Both the position numbers and the translations under genes were made by a program. From Glandiceps talaboti (taxonomy: Eukaryota; Hemichordata; Enteropneusta; Spengelidae), in NCBI RefSeq assembly GCF_964340395.1, contig NC_135567.1, positions 5,176,899 through 5,240,898 on the forward strand: a stretch of 64,000 bases of DNA, given 5' to 3'. Below, piece after piece: positions 43,922 to 57,686 of the stretch. Numbering within the stretch: the first letter of the stretch is position 1; each line of letters begins with the position of its first letter. A model generated the notes under the pieces. That model searched no databases. It was not told the DNA's origin and was given only the letters and a program-made list of their open reading frames with translations.

Positions 43922-44110
43922 GGCATTTTACATTGAACCAAAGTGTAGTTCAGTGTTTAAGTTAGGTACAAATGTAGGCACAGTTTTCAAACAACCTCAG
44001 GGAGAGATTAATTCCAGTTCCATTCACACACAATTGTCATTATGTTAAGTACCCCATAAAAATTCTCATGGTTTAATTAGATCAATAAAGCAATAATTTC
44101 TGTATACTCT
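43470..44110 (+). mobile_element. HINE-like element, second subfamily (paired with 3435-4095)
   Basis: GCAATGCTCATTCATTTACC, GTGTTATTTTGGCATTATAC, TTACATAAGTATGACACATT, then (CAGA)n at 43875-43922 and TTTACATTGAACCAA. It is collinear with 3435-4095, including about 150 bp downstream of the tract. Confidence 0.6.
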
Positions 44111-44689
44111 TTTTGCCTGACTGGCATTTCAACTAAAGAATCATGTTTTTTTTAGCTCTAATAATTTCTAAAGGGATGTAATTAATATCACCTAATCTAC
44201 ATCCCCAGAAACATCCCTGCGATAGTCACTACATGAAAGATATCGTATCCCTGTATTGACAGATAATACTAATACCTACATCCTAAGAACACAACAGGTT
44301 GAATATACCATACTGGACTGTTCTAATTTAACTTATTTCATCAGTGGGTTAGTCTAGTTCCTATACAGTATCGTTATGATTTATACCTTCACTTACAGTA
44401 TAGTCAAAGCTCTGATGAAAGGTGTTAATTATGGCTCAGCCCCATTGTGAGTAAAAGATGAACAGCACATACCACTAGTAATAAAGGGGTGTCATCACTG
44501 CTCACTAAATATTAATTTGGTACTGTTTTTACAATGTCCAACCAGGACTCCACCGCAGGTATGTTTAAACTAAATCACTTGGGGACTCAACAACATAATC
44601 ATGTTTATATGAATGCTGTATGAGGGAGCACAGGAATGTGTGCTGATTGAGGGACTTAGGGGTAGACCATTCGATATCCTTGGGAGGAC
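44111..44689. other. Unassigned stretch in the inverted-repeat loop
   Basis: No gene or repeat is recognised. Confidence 0.4.
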
Positions 44690-45330
44690 TGGAAGATTGA
44701 TGGAGAGTCATTATTTTTTTTCCCACCTGCTTGCCTGAGAATTATTTTTTTTCTCCTTCAACTATGCTGGTAACTTTTTTTTTCTTCTTTGCTTCTTTGA
44801 GATATCCGGAATTTTCTTTACGTCCATGTTGAAGGCCTACATCTGTTGCCACAATTTTCTGTTTGGTTTTCGCACAGGGTAATACAGAGAGTAAAAAGAT
44901 GCTGTTCTATCACACAGATTTTATTTAGAAAACTACATATTTCATACATGTTTGATTTTCAATTAAATAAACATCATTGACGTTTTTATGCCATGGTATG
45001 ATGACACACTGAAAATACAAATCGGAAACTTGATTGGTGAGCTCAGACTTTCAGATAGACCGGTAAGTTAAGGGTCTCCCCCTAGAAGCCCTGGAGGTTT
45101 TTACTTCTATGGGCAATGTTTAGGCTATTCACAGACACTTTCAGACAATAATTTGCAAGCTTTACAAGACAGCTCTAACAATTGTAAAAAGCAACTACTG
45201 TCAATTTGGTAGTCAAGATTCAATGTTTGGTAGTCTATATACCTTTGACTACTGCCAATTTGGTAGTCAAGATACAATGTTTGGTAGTCTATATACCCTT
45301 GACTACTCACAATTTGGTAGTCAAGATACA

Positions 45331-48300
45331 ATGTTTGGTAGTCTATATACCCTTGACTACTGCCAATATGGTAGTCAAGATACAATGTTTGGTAGTCTAT
45401 ATACCCTTGACTACTGACAATTTGGTAGTCAAGATACAATGTTTGGTAGTCCATATACCCTTGACTACTGCCAATTTGGTAGTTAAGATACAATATTTGG
45501 TAGTCTATATACCCTTGACTACTGCCAATTTGGTAGTCAAGATACAATATTTGGTAGTCTATATACCCTTGACTACTGCCAATATGGTAGTCAAGATACA
45601 ATGTTTGGTAGTGTATATACCCTTGACTACTGCCAATTTGGTAGTAAAGATACAATGTTTGGTAGTCTATATACCCTTGACTACTGTCAATTTGGTAGTC
45701 AAAATACAATGTTTGGTAGTCTATATACCCTTTACTACTGACAATTTGGTAGCTAAGATACTATGTTTGGTAGTCTATATACCCTTGACTACTGTCAATT
45801 TAGTAGTCAAGATACAATGTTTGGTAGTCTATATACCCTTGACTACTGCCAATTTAGTAGTCAAGATACAATGTTTGGTAGTCTATATACCCTTGACTAC
45901 TGACAATTTGGTAGTCAAGATACAATGTTTGGTAGTCTATATACCCTTTACTACTGACAATTTGGTAGCTAAGATACAATGTTTGGTAGTCTATATACCC
46001 TTGACTACTGCCAATTTGGTAGTCAAGATACAATGTTTGGTAGTCTATATACCCTTGACTACTGACAATTTGGTAGCTAAGATACAATGTTTGGTAGTCT
46101 ATATACCCTTGACTACTGACAATTTGGTAGTCAAGATACAATGTTTGGTAGTCTATATACCCTTAACTACTGACAATTTGGTAGTCAAGATACAATGTTT
46201 GGTAGTCTATATACCCTTGACTACTGACAATTTGGTAGTCAAGATACAATGTTTGGTAGTCTATATACCCTTGACTACTGACAATTTGGTAGCTAAGATA
46301 CAATGTTTGGTAGTCTATATACCCTTGACTACTGTCAATTTGGTAGTCAAGATACAATATTTGGTAGTCTATATACCCTTAACTACTGCCAATTTGGTAG
46401 CTAAGATACTATGTTTGGTAGTCTATATACCCTTGACTACTGTCAATTTGGTAGTCAAGATACAATGTTTGGTAGTCTATATACCCTTTACTACTGACAA
46501 TTTGGTAGTTAGGATACAATATTTGGTAGTCTATATACCCTTAACTACTGCCAATTTGGTAGTCAAGATACAATGTTTGGTAGTCTATATACCTTTGACT
46601 ACTGTCAATTTGGTAGTCAAGATACAATGTTTGGTAGTCTATATACCCTTGACTACTGCCAATTTGGTAGTCAAGATACAATGTTTGGTAGTCTATATAC
46701 CTTTGACTACTGCCAATTTGGTAGTTAAGATACAATGTTTGGTAGTCTATATACCCTTGACTACTGCCAATTTGGTAGTCAAGATACAATGTTTGGTAGT
46801 CTATATATCCTTGACTACTGCCAATTTGGTAGTTAGGATACAATGTTTGGTAGTCTATATACCCTTGACTAATGTCAATTTGGTAGTCAAGATACAATGT
46901 TTGGTAGTCTATATACCTTTGACTACTGTCAATTTGGTAGTCAAGATACAATATTTGGTAGTCTATATACCCTTGACTACTGCCAATTTGGTAGTCAAGA
47001 TACAATGTTTGGTAGTCTATATATCCTTGACTACTGCCAATTTGGTAGTTAGGATACAATGTTTGGTAGTCTGTATACCCTTGACTAATGTCAATTTGGT
47101 AGTCAAGATACAATGTTTGGTAGTCTATATACCTTTGACTACTGTCAATTTGGTAGTCAAGATTCAATGTTTGGTAGTCTATATATCCTTGACTACTATC
47201 AATTTGGTAGTTAAGATACAATGTTTGGTAGTCTATATACCCTTGACTACTGCCAATTTGGTAGTCAAGATACAATGTTTGGTAGTCTATATATCCTTGA
47301 CTACTATCAATTTGGTAGTCAAGATACAATGTTTGGTAGTCTATATATCCTTGACTACTGTCAATTTGGTAGTCAAGATACAATGTTTGGTAGTCTATAT
47401 ACCCTTTACTACTGCCAATTTGGTAGTCAAGATACAATGTTTGGTAGTCTATATACCCTTGACTACTGCCAATTTAGTAGTCAAGATACAATGTTTGGTA
47501 GTCTATATACCCTTTACTACTGCCAATTTGGTAGTCAAGATACAATGTTTGGTAGTCTATATACCCTTGACTACTGCCAATTTGGTAGTCAAGATACAAT
47601 GTTTGGTAGTCTATATACCCTTGACTACTGCCAATTTGGTAGTTAGGATACAATGTTTGGTAGTCTATATACCCTTGACTACTGCCAATTTGGTAGTCAA
47701 GATACAATGTTTGGTAGTCTATATACCCTTGACTACTGACAATTTGGTAGTTAAGATACAATGTTTGGTAGTCTATATACCCTTGACTACTGCCAATTTG
47801 GTAGTCAAGATACAATGTTTGGTAGTCTATATACCCTTGACTACTGACAATTTGGTAGTCAAGATAAAATGTTTGGTAGTCTATATACCCTTGAATACTG
47901 TCAATTTGGTAGTCAAGATACTATGTTTGGTAGTCTATATACCCTTGACTACTGCCAATTTTGTAGTCAAGATTCAATGTTTGGTAGTCTATATACCCTT
48001 GACTACTGCCAATTTAGTAGTCAAAATAAAATGTTTGGTAGTCTATATACCCTTGACTACTGACAATTTAGTAGTCAAAATACAATGTTTGGTAGTCTAT
48101 ATACCCTTGACTACTGTCAATTTGGTAGTCAAGATACAATGTTTGATAGTCTATATACCCTTGACTACTGTCAATTTGGTAGTCAAGATACAATGTTTGG
48201 TAGTCTATATACCCTTGACTACTGCCAATTTGGTAGTCAAGATTCAATGTTTGGTAGTCTATATACCCTTGACTACTGACAATTTAGTAGTCAAAATACA
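45331..48300 (+). repeat. Higher-order repeat copy 1 (2970 bp, 55 units)
   Basis: It is followed directly by copy 2 at 48301-51270. The order of variant units is the same throughout. The only differences I found are 46467 G versus 49437 A and 47133 C versus 50103 A. Confidence 0.9.
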
Positions 48301-51270
48301 ATGTTTGGTAGTCTATATACCCTTGACTACTGCCAATATGGTAGTCAAGATACAATGTTTGGTAGTCTATATACCCTTGACTACTGACAATTTGGTAGTC
48401 AAGATACAATGTTTGGTAGTCCATATACCCTTGACTACTGCCAATTTGGTAGTTAAGATACAATATTTGGTAGTCTATATACCCTTGACTACTGCCAATT
48501 TGGTAGTCAAGATACAATATTTGGTAGTCTATATACCCTTGACTACTGCCAATATGGTAGTCAAGATACAATGTTTGGTAGTGTATATACCCTTGACTAC
48601 TGCCAATTTGGTAGTAAAGATACAATGTTTGGTAGTCTATATACCCTTGACTACTGTCAATTTGGTAGTCAAAATACAATGTTTGGTAGTCTATATACCC
48701 TTTACTACTGACAATTTGGTAGCTAAGATACTATGTTTGGTAGTCTATATACCCTTGACTACTGTCAATTTAGTAGTCAAGATACAATGTTTGGTAGTCT
48801 ATATACCCTTGACTACTGCCAATTTAGTAGTCAAGATACAATGTTTGGTAGTCTATATACCCTTGACTACTGACAATTTGGTAGTCAAGATACAATGTTT
48901 GGTAGTCTATATACCCTTTACTACTGACAATTTGGTAGCTAAGATACAATGTTTGGTAGTCTATATACCCTTGACTACTGCCAATTTGGTAGTCAAGATA
49001 CAATGTTTGGTAGTCTATATACCCTTGACTACTGACAATTTGGTAGCTAAGATACAATGTTTGGTAGTCTATATACCCTTGACTACTGACAATTTGGTAG
49101 TCAAGATACAATGTTTGGTAGTCTATATACCCTTAACTACTGACAATTTGGTAGTCAAGATACAATGTTTGGTAGTCTATATACCCTTGACTACTGACAA
49201 TTTGGTAGTCAAGATACAATGTTTGGTAGTCTATATACCCTTGACTACTGACAATTTGGTAGCTAAGATACAATGTTTGGTAGTCTATATACCCTTGACT
49301 ACTGTCAATTTGGTAGTCAAGATACAATATTTGGTAGTCTATATACCCTTAACTACTGCCAATTTGGTAGCTAAGATACTATGTTTGGTAGTCTATATAC
49401 CCTTGACTACTGTCAATTTGGTAGTCAAGATACAATATTTGGTAGTCTATATACCCTTTACTACTGACAATTTGGTAGTTAGGATACAATATTTGGTAGT
49501 CTATATACCCTTAACTACTGCCAATTTGGTAGTCAAGATACAATGTTTGGTAGTCTATATACCTTTGACTACTGTCAATTTGGTAGTCAAGATACAATGT
49601 TTGGTAGTCTATATACCCTTGACTACTGCCAATTTGGTAGTCAAGATACAATGTTTGGTAGTCTATATACCTTTGACTACTGCCAATTTGGTAGTTAAGA
49701 TACAATGTTTGGTAGTCTATATACCCTTGACTACTGCCAATTTGGTAGTCAAGATACAATGTTTGGTAGTCTATATATCCTTGACTACTGCCAATTTGGT
49801 AGTTAGGATACAATGTTTGGTAGTCTATATACCCTTGACTAATGTCAATTTGGTAGTCAAGATACAATGTTTGGTAGTCTATATACCTTTGACTACTGTC
49901 AATTTGGTAGTCAAGATACAATATTTGGTAGTCTATATACCCTTGACTACTGCCAATTTGGTAGTCAAGATACAATGTTTGGTAGTCTATATATCCTTGA
50001 CTACTGCCAATTTGGTAGTTAGGATACAATGTTTGGTAGTCTGTATACCCTTGACTAATGTCAATTTGGTAGTCAAGATACAATGTTTGGTAGTCTATAT
50101 ACATTTGACTACTGTCAATTTGGTAGTCAAGATTCAATGTTTGGTAGTCTATATATCCTTGACTACTATCAATTTGGTAGTTAAGATACAATGTTTGGTA
50201 GTCTATATACCCTTGACTACTGCCAATTTGGTAGTCAAGATACAATGTTTGGTAGTCTATATATCCTTGACTACTATCAATTTGGTAGTCAAGATACAAT
50301 GTTTGGTAGTCTATATATCCTTGACTACTGTCAATTTGGTAGTCAAGATACAATGTTTGGTAGTCTATATACCCTTTACTACTGCCAATTTGGTAGTCAA
50401 GATACAATGTTTGGTAGTCTATATACCCTTGACTACTGCCAATTTAGTAGTCAAGATACAATGTTTGGTAGTCTATATACCCTTTACTACTGCCAATTTG
50501 GTAGTCAAGATACAATGTTTGGTAGTCTATATACCCTTGACTACTGCCAATTTGGTAGTCAAGATACAATGTTTGGTAGTCTATATACCCTTGACTACTG
50601 CCAATTTGGTAGTTAGGATACAATGTTTGGTAGTCTATATACCCTTGACTACTGCCAATTTGGTAGTCAAGATACAATGTTTGGTAGTCTATATACCCTT
50701 GACTACTGACAATTTGGTAGTTAAGATACAATGTTTGGTAGTCTATATACCCTTGACTACTGCCAATTTGGTAGTCAAGATACAATGTTTGGTAGTCTAT
50801 ATACCCTTGACTACTGACAATTTGGTAGTCAAGATAAAATGTTTGGTAGTCTATATACCCTTGAATACTGTCAATTTGGTAGTCAAGATACTATGTTTGG
50901 TAGTCTATATACCCTTGACTACTGCCAATTTTGTAGTCAAGATTCAATGTTTGGTAGTCTATATACCCTTGACTACTGCCAATTTAGTAGTCAAAATAAA
51001 ATGTTTGGTAGTCTATATACCCTTGACTACTGACAATTTAGTAGTCAAAATACAATGTTTGGTAGTCTATATACCCTTGACTACTGTCAATTTGGTAGTC
51101 AAGATACAATGTTTGATAGTCTATATACCCTTGACTACTGTCAATTTGGTAGTCAAGATACAATGTTTGGTAGTCTATATACCCTTGACTACTGCCAATT
51201 TGGTAGTCAAGATTCAATGTTTGGTAGTCTATATACCCTTGACTACTGACAATTTAGTAGTCAAAATACA
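48301..51270 (+). repeat. Higher-order repeat copy 2 (2970 bp, 55 units)
   Basis: Direct tandem duplicate of 45331-48300. After 51270 the array continues with a further partial segment resembling the end of this block, then a different unit subfamily. Confidence 0.9.
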
Positions 51271-51939
51271 ATGTTTGGTAGTCTATATACCCTTGACTAC
51301 TGTCAATTTGGTAGTCAAGATACAATGTTTGATAGTCTATATACCCTTGACTACTGCCAATTTGGTAGTCAAGATACAATGTTTGGTAGTCTATATACCC
51401 TTGACTACTGTCAATTTGGTAGTCAAGATACAATGTTTGGTAGTCTATATATCCTTGACTACTGCCAATTTAGTAGTCAAGATACAATGTTTGGTAGTCT
51501 ATATACCTTTGACTACTGTCAATTTGGTAGTCAAGATTCAATGTTTGGTAGTCTATATACCTTTGACTACTGTCAATTTTGTAGTCAAGATACAATGTTT
51601 GGTAGTCTATATACCTTTGACTACTGTCAATTTGGTAGTCAAGATACAATGTTTGGTAGTCTATATACCTTTGACTACTGTCAATTTGGTAGTTAAGATA
51701 CAATGTTTGGTAGTCTATATACCCTTGACTACTGCCAATTTGGTAGTCAAGATTCAATGTTTGGTAGTCTATATACCTTTGACTACTGTCAATTTGGTAG
51801 TCAAGATACAATGTTTGGTAGTCTATATACCTTTGACTACTGTCAATTTAGTAGTCAAGATACAATGTTTGGTAGTCTATATACCCTTGACTACTGCCAA
51901 TATGGTAGTCAAGATACAATGTTTGGTAGTCTATATACC

Positions 51940-53830
51940 CTTGACTTTACTACTGCCAATTTGGTAGTCAAGATACAATATTTGGTAGTCTATATACCAA
52001 TGACTACTGCCAATTTGGTAGTCAAGATACTATGTTTGGTAGACTATATACCCTTGACTACTGCCAATTTGGTAGTTAAGATACTATGTTTGGTAGTCTA
52101 TATACCCTTGACTACTGCCAATTTGGTAGTCAAGATACAATGTTTGGTAGGCTATATACCCTTGACTACTGTCAATTTGGTAGTCAAGATACAATGTTTG
52201 GTAGTCTATATACCCTTGACTACTGCCAATTTAGTAGTCAAGATACAATGTTTGGTAGTCTATATACCCTTGACTTTACTACTGCCAATTTGGTAGTCAA
52301 GATACAATATTTGGTAGTCTATATACCAATGACTACTGCCAATTTGGTAGTCAAGATACTATGTTTGGTAGTCTATATACCCTTGACTACTGCCAATTTG
52401 GTAGTCAAGATACAATGTTTGGTAGTCCATATACCCTTGACTACTGCCAATTTAGTAGTCAAGATACAATGTTTGGTAGTCTATATACCCTTGACTACTG
52501 CCAATTTAGTAGTCAAGATACAATGTTTGGTAGTCTATATACCCTTGACTACTGCCAATTTGGTAGTCAAGATACAATGTTTGGTAGTCTATATACCCTT
52601 GACTACTGCCAATTTGGTAGTCAAGATACAATATTTGGTAGTCTATATACCCTTGACTACTGCCAATTTGGTAGTCAAGATACTATGTTTGGTAGTCTAT
52701 ATACCCTTGACTACTGCCAATTTAGTAGTCAAGATACAATGTTTGGTAGTCTATATACCCTTAACTACTGCCAATTTAGTAGTCAAGATACAATGTTTGG
52801 TAGTCTATATACCCTTGACTTTACTACTGCCAATTTGGTAGTCAAGATACAATGTTTGGTAGTCTATATACCCTTGACTACTGCCAATTTAGTAGTCAAG
52901 ATACAATGTTTGGTAGTCTATATACCCTTGACTACTGCCAATTTGGTAGTCAAGATACAATATTTGGTAGTCTATATACCAATGACTACTGCCAATTTGG
53001 TAGTCAAGATACTATGTTTGGTAGTCTATATACCCTTGACTACTGCCAATTTGGTAGTCAAGATACAATGTTTGGTAGTCCATATACCCTTGACTACTGC
53101 CAATTTAGTAGTCAAGATACAATGTTTGGTAGTCCATATACCCTTGACTTCTGCCAATTTAGTAGTCAAGATACAATGTTTGGTAGTCCATATACCCTTG
53201 ACTACTGCCAATTTAGTAGTCAAGATACAATGTTTGGTAGTCTATATACCCTTGACTACTGCCAATTTGGTAGTCAAGATACAATATTTGGTAGTCTATA
53301 TACCCTTGACTACTGCCAATTTGGTAGTCAAGATACTATGTTTGGTAGTTTATATACCCTTGACTACTGCCAATTTAGTAGTCAAGATACAATGTTTGGT
53401 AGTCTATATACCCTTGACTACTGCCAATTTAGTAGTCAAGATACAATGTTTGGTAGTCTATATACCCTTGACTCTACTACTGCCAATTTGGTAGTCAAGA
53501 TACAATATTTGGTAGTCTATATACCAATGACTACTGCCAATTTGGTAGTCAAGATACTATGTTTGGTAGTCTATATACCCTTGACTACTGCCAATTTGGT
53601 AGTCAAGATACAATGTTTGGTAGTCCATATACCCTTGACTACTGCCAATTTAGTAGTCAAGATACAATGTTTGGTAGTCCATATACCCTTGACTACTGCC
53701 AATTTAGTAGTCAAGATACAATGTTTGGTAGTCTATATACCCTTGACTACTGCCAATTTGGTAGTCAAGATACAATGTTTGGTAGTCTATATACCCTTTA
53801 CTACTGCCAATTTGGTAGTTAAGATACAAT
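51940..53830 (+). repeat. Satellite sub-block with frame-shifting 5-bp insert
   Basis: CTTGACTTTACTACTGCC (or TCTAC) replaces CTTGACTACTGCC at about 51940, 52270, 52813 and 53468. Three of them are followed by the rare ATATACCAATGACT variant. This marks duplicated sub-blocks of roughly 330-650 bp. The 5-bp insert ends the long frame at 51967. Confidence 0.8.
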
Positions 53831-54849
53831 GTTTGGTAGTCTATATACCCTTGACTACTGCCAATTTGGTAGTCAAGATACAATGTTTGGTAGTCTATAT
53901 ACCCTTGACTACTGCCAATTTGGTAGTCAAGATACAATGTTTGGTAGTCTATATACCCTTGACTACTGCCAATTTGGTAGTCAAGATACTATGTTTGGTA
54001 GTCTATATACCCTTGACTACTGCCAATTTAGTAGTCAAAATACAATGTTTGGTAGTCTATATACCCTTGACTACTGCCAATTTGGTAGTCAAGATACAAT
54101 GTTTGGTAGTCTATATACCCTTTACTACTGCCAATTTGGTAGTCAAGATACAATGTTTGGTACTCTATATACCCTTGACTACTGCCAATTTGGTAGTCAA
54201 GATACAATGTTTGGTAGACTATATACCCTTGACTACTGCCAATTTGGTAGTCAAGATACTATGTTTGGTAGTCTATATACCCTTTACTACTGCTAATTTG
54301 GTAGTCAAGATACAATGTTTGGTAGACTATATACCCTTGACTACTGCCAATTTAGTAGTCAAGATACAATGTTTGGTAGTCTATATACCCTTTACTACTG
54401 CCAATTTGGTAGTCAAGATACAATGTTTGGTAGTCTATATACCCTTGACTACTGCCAATTTGGTAGTCAAGATACAATGTTTGGTAGTCTATATACCCTT
54501 GACTACTGCCAATTTGGTAGTTAGGATACAATGTTTGGTAGTCTATATACCCTTGACTACTGCCAATTTGGTAGTCAAGATACAATGTTTGGTAGTCTAT
54601 ATACCCTTGACTACTGACAATTTGGTAGTTAAGATACAATGTTTGGTAGTCTATATACCCATTACTACTGCCAATTTAGTAGTCAAGATACAATGTTTGG
54701 TAGTCTATATACCCTTTACTACTGCCAATTTAGTAGTCAAGATACAATGTTTGGTAGTCTATATACCCTTTACTACTGCCAATTTAGTAGCCAAGATACA
54801 ATATTTGGTAGTCTATATACCCTTGACTACAAAATATATATTGGAAATC

Positions 54850-55345
54850 TTAGTAACCAGTAAAGGTCTGAGAACAAAATGTGCATTGTACATAAGTATT
54901 AACTAGGTGAGGTCTGGGAACAAATGTGTATTGTGTGTGTATTAACCAGCCGAGGTCTGAGAACAAAATGTACTTTGTATGACCTAATATACAAGCAAAA
55001 CAGAGACTGCTGAGGTCATGAATTTGACCTTCACTGTTGAGAACATTTAGAGATGAAGATCTCAATATGAATGGATTTCAGTATTGGTCATATCCTTGTC
55101 TTGGTGGATGTTCTACAAGATTGGACAGTCACTGATCATCAGAGTTAGTGTTACCTAATGTTTGACAGGAGGCCACTGAAGACCAAGAGAGAGTATGTTA
55201 GAAGGGTGTGGTGGAGATCGAGAGATACATGTGTATGCTTGTATAAATTTAACCTTCACAGTTAAGAACATTAAGAGATGGATGGAGATTTCAATATGAA
55301 TGCATTTCAGTGTTGGTGGCGTACTTGGCGATGGACAACACTGGA
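54850..55345 (+). repeat. Short degenerate tandem repeats flanking the satellite
   Basis: Three copies of AACCAG-AAGGTCTGAGAACA type lie at 54852-54990, spaced about 45-50 bp. A second pair of similar blocks (TTGACCTTCAC, GAACATT-AGAGATG, CAATATGAATG-ATTTCAG) lies at 55025-55160 and 55245-55360. Confidence 0.6.
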
Positions 55346-56075
55346 CACATTAAAGATGTAGTGTTATTTAGTATTTGGATCCTTTGGGTTACAGTGTGTT
55401 GCAGTGTCAAGTCAATCTACTGAAAATGTTGGCCTAACCTTGAACTAACTGCAACAGAAATTATTTTAGTGCATCTTGCTCAGAATTTTATACTGAACAA
55501 CATATCAAAAGTCTAGGGAAATCTACTTGTAAGGCTAAAAATGAGTTTTGAATAATTAGCATAATTATAAAATACATTGTATGTAAAAACCCATGCAAGT
55601 AACAAGTCTATGGAATAGCTCTGAGGATGGGTAATAATTGCTCTCACTAGTATTTTGACTGGAACCTAATAAAGATGTGTTAAGTACAAATATACAGCCA
55701 GGAATACCTGCATGTATCAAGTCACCACCTGTTTGACTAAACCTTACCACCAGTAACTTTACTAGTGACCTGAGATGGAGCATCAACTCAGGATCGTTTC
55801 ACAGAACAGTCTGTTGATAATTTTGTAGGATCCTTTGGTTGCAGTCTGTGTGTTACCTTGGGTACACTGGTATTAAACTTGTCTGATCAAGTCACCATCT
55901 GTTAGACTTTACCACCAGTAACTTTACAAAGTTTACTAGTGACCTGAGATGAAGTATTAATTCATGGCCGATTCACCCAACACTCTATCAACTATGTATA
56001 CTACAACAAGATTATCTATAGTATAACTGGGAGTGCCCTATCATCCAAATAAATAACATTAACTGAGACTGAGTG
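55346..56075. other. Unassigned stretch with an internal duplication
   Basis: CAAGTCACCA-CTGTT, TTACCACCAGTAACTTTAC and TAGTGACCTGAGATG occur at 55718-55780 and 55887-55950. No gene seen. Confidence 0.4.
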
Positions 56076-56079
56076 CCCA

Positions 56080-56145
56080 CATACATACATACATACATAC
56101 ATACATACATACGTACATACATACATACATATATACATACATAGT
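56080..56145. repeat. (ACAT)n microsatellite
   Basis: About 15 tetranucleotide units with a few substitutions. Confidence 0.9.
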
Positions 56146-57480
56146 TATATAATACCATAAGTGCCCTACTCTGATACCATTAGCATACACATATAGATTC
56201 TTTTACAACATCATAATTTTAAAGTGACATACTTACACACACATTGTTACATAACATCTAAATGTCATTCAATTTGTGTATAAGTAAAACTAATGTCAAT
56301 TGATTTCCATAACATCAATACAGACAATAGAACTATGTAGATATGACTACATTCTTATCACAACTGTTATTATAATAACACATGACAATAAAATCAATCT
56401 AATTAGGGAATAATAACAGTAATGCAAATTTATCCACATTCCCACACTTCAAATTGTAAGTCTTCAATCAAATATAATTATTATCATTGCCATAGGATAT
56501 ATATTACAGTAATGGTCTTTCATTCTGTCAGTGTTTTTGCCAAGGTTTGGAAAACCAGGAACAGACAGGGGAATACTAGTGGTATTAAAACAGGCACAGT
56601 TTTCAATGCATTATATCATAGTTTTGGTAGGGAACCCTGGTAAAATGACTGGGGAACTCAGGTAGATTTTATCTACTTACTGGCTTGAGGCTCACACCAG
56701 TACCTTGCAGATTGAAAGATTGATTAGTCATCACAAGGGCTGGATTGACAAGAGTACAATTATGGTTCAATCCTTGCCCACTAATTTCAGTCAAAGAATT
56801 GGCAGTGGTGAGGCTCACACCACCAATATACAGAAATCAAAGCTGACCAATTTATTAAAACAATCACTTCATTCAAATAAACTATAGTTCTATTAAGTTC
56901 ACAACAATGTTTACTATAATTATATAATTGTATAACTTGTATAAGTTACCTGAATTATTAATATTTCACATTCCTTGCGTTGTTTTCACCTTATACACTC
57001 TGTTCTACATTCTTAACTAATTTTTCTCTGTTTGTTCTCTGTATCTGGGGCAGGGACCAGGACACCACACACCTACCAACAACTCAACGACGGTGAAGTA
57101 CCTTTTAGTGATCATAAATGACTGGAAAGAATTCAACCTATTTTACAAAAAGTTCAATGATACTGTACCGTACACTGGCAATACAATGTATGTCAATAAT
57201 AAATAAAATTATATGGGAGACAATTTCAGGAGATAACTTGGTTATGAAGTGAACCATTCATTGCATTATTTTGAAGAGGATATTTTATTTTTCCATATTT
57301 GTTTTTTAATTTGATACTTTTAATTCCACATTATAGTTTACTTTAATACAAAGGTAACAACACTCTGAAATTTCTACTTTATAGTTACCATAGTTACCAA
57401 GAATGTTGAATAAAATGGTTATTAACTTGAAAGGAAAATAGATCTTGTCTGTTTTATTTGTTGTCACAGTTTACCTCTAA
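56146..57480. other. Unassigned stretch
   Basis: Short ORFs at 56422-56643 and 56705-56887 have no recognised motif. No repeats are assigned. Confidence 0.4.
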
Positions 57481-57487
57481 AGTTAAC

Positions 57488-57606
57488 ACGCATACATGCA
57501 TGCATGCACGCACGCACGCACACACATACATACATGATTGTACATGTACATACATACATACATACATACATACATACATACATACATACACACATGATTG
57601 AACATG

Positions 57607-57638
<32 letters not shown>

Positions 57639-57654
57639 CATGACTATACATACA

Positions 57655-57686
<32 letters not shown>

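Larger units (their letters stand above)
42165..45198. repeat. Long inverted repeat, about 0.4-0.5-kb arms, 1.9-kb loop
   Basis: The left arm 42430-42795 and right arm 44690-45065 are diverged reverse complements. Shared blocks include TTGATTGGTGAGCTCA, ATGCCATGGTATG, AACTACATATTTCA, CACAATTTTCTGTTTGGTTT, GAGATATCCG and CACCTGCTTGCCTG. Outside them the approximately 200-bp modules are also inverted (42165-42240 versus 45120-45198). The loop contains a (TAAA)n tract and the HINE-like copy at 43470. It is probably an old TIR transposon with long subterminal repeats. Confidence 0.6.
45190..54833 (+). repeat. 54-bp satellite array, about 178 copies (9.6 kb)
   Basis: The unit runs TTGGTAGTCAAGATACAATG, TTTGGTAGTCTATATACCCT, TGACTACTGCCAAT. 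Variants recur at a few sites: GCC/GTC/GAC, CAATG/CAATA/CTATG, CCCTT/CCTTT, TTGG/TTAG, GTCAAG/GTTAAG/GCTAAG. TAGTCAAG and CTTGACTA in each unit can pair as an 8-bp stem, extendable to TTGG/CCAA around a CTG bulge. Because 54 is a multiple of 3, frames stay open for thousands of bases. The variable sites are frequently nonsynonymous in the longest frame, as expected of non-coding DNA. The array begins exactly where the transposon module at 45065 would continue. Confidence 0.97.

Noticed and set aside
45206-51967. 2253-codon open frame of 18-residue repeats
   Set aside because: It is the 54-bp satellite read in one frame. Other frames on both strands are also open for long runs, variants between units are often nonsynonymous, and the frame ends at a 5-bp insert in a satellite unit. 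There is no start context or splice evidence.
52852-54906. 684-codon frame in the right part of the satellite
   Set aside because: Same explanation; it changes reading at the 5-bp inserts and runs into unique sequence only by chance.
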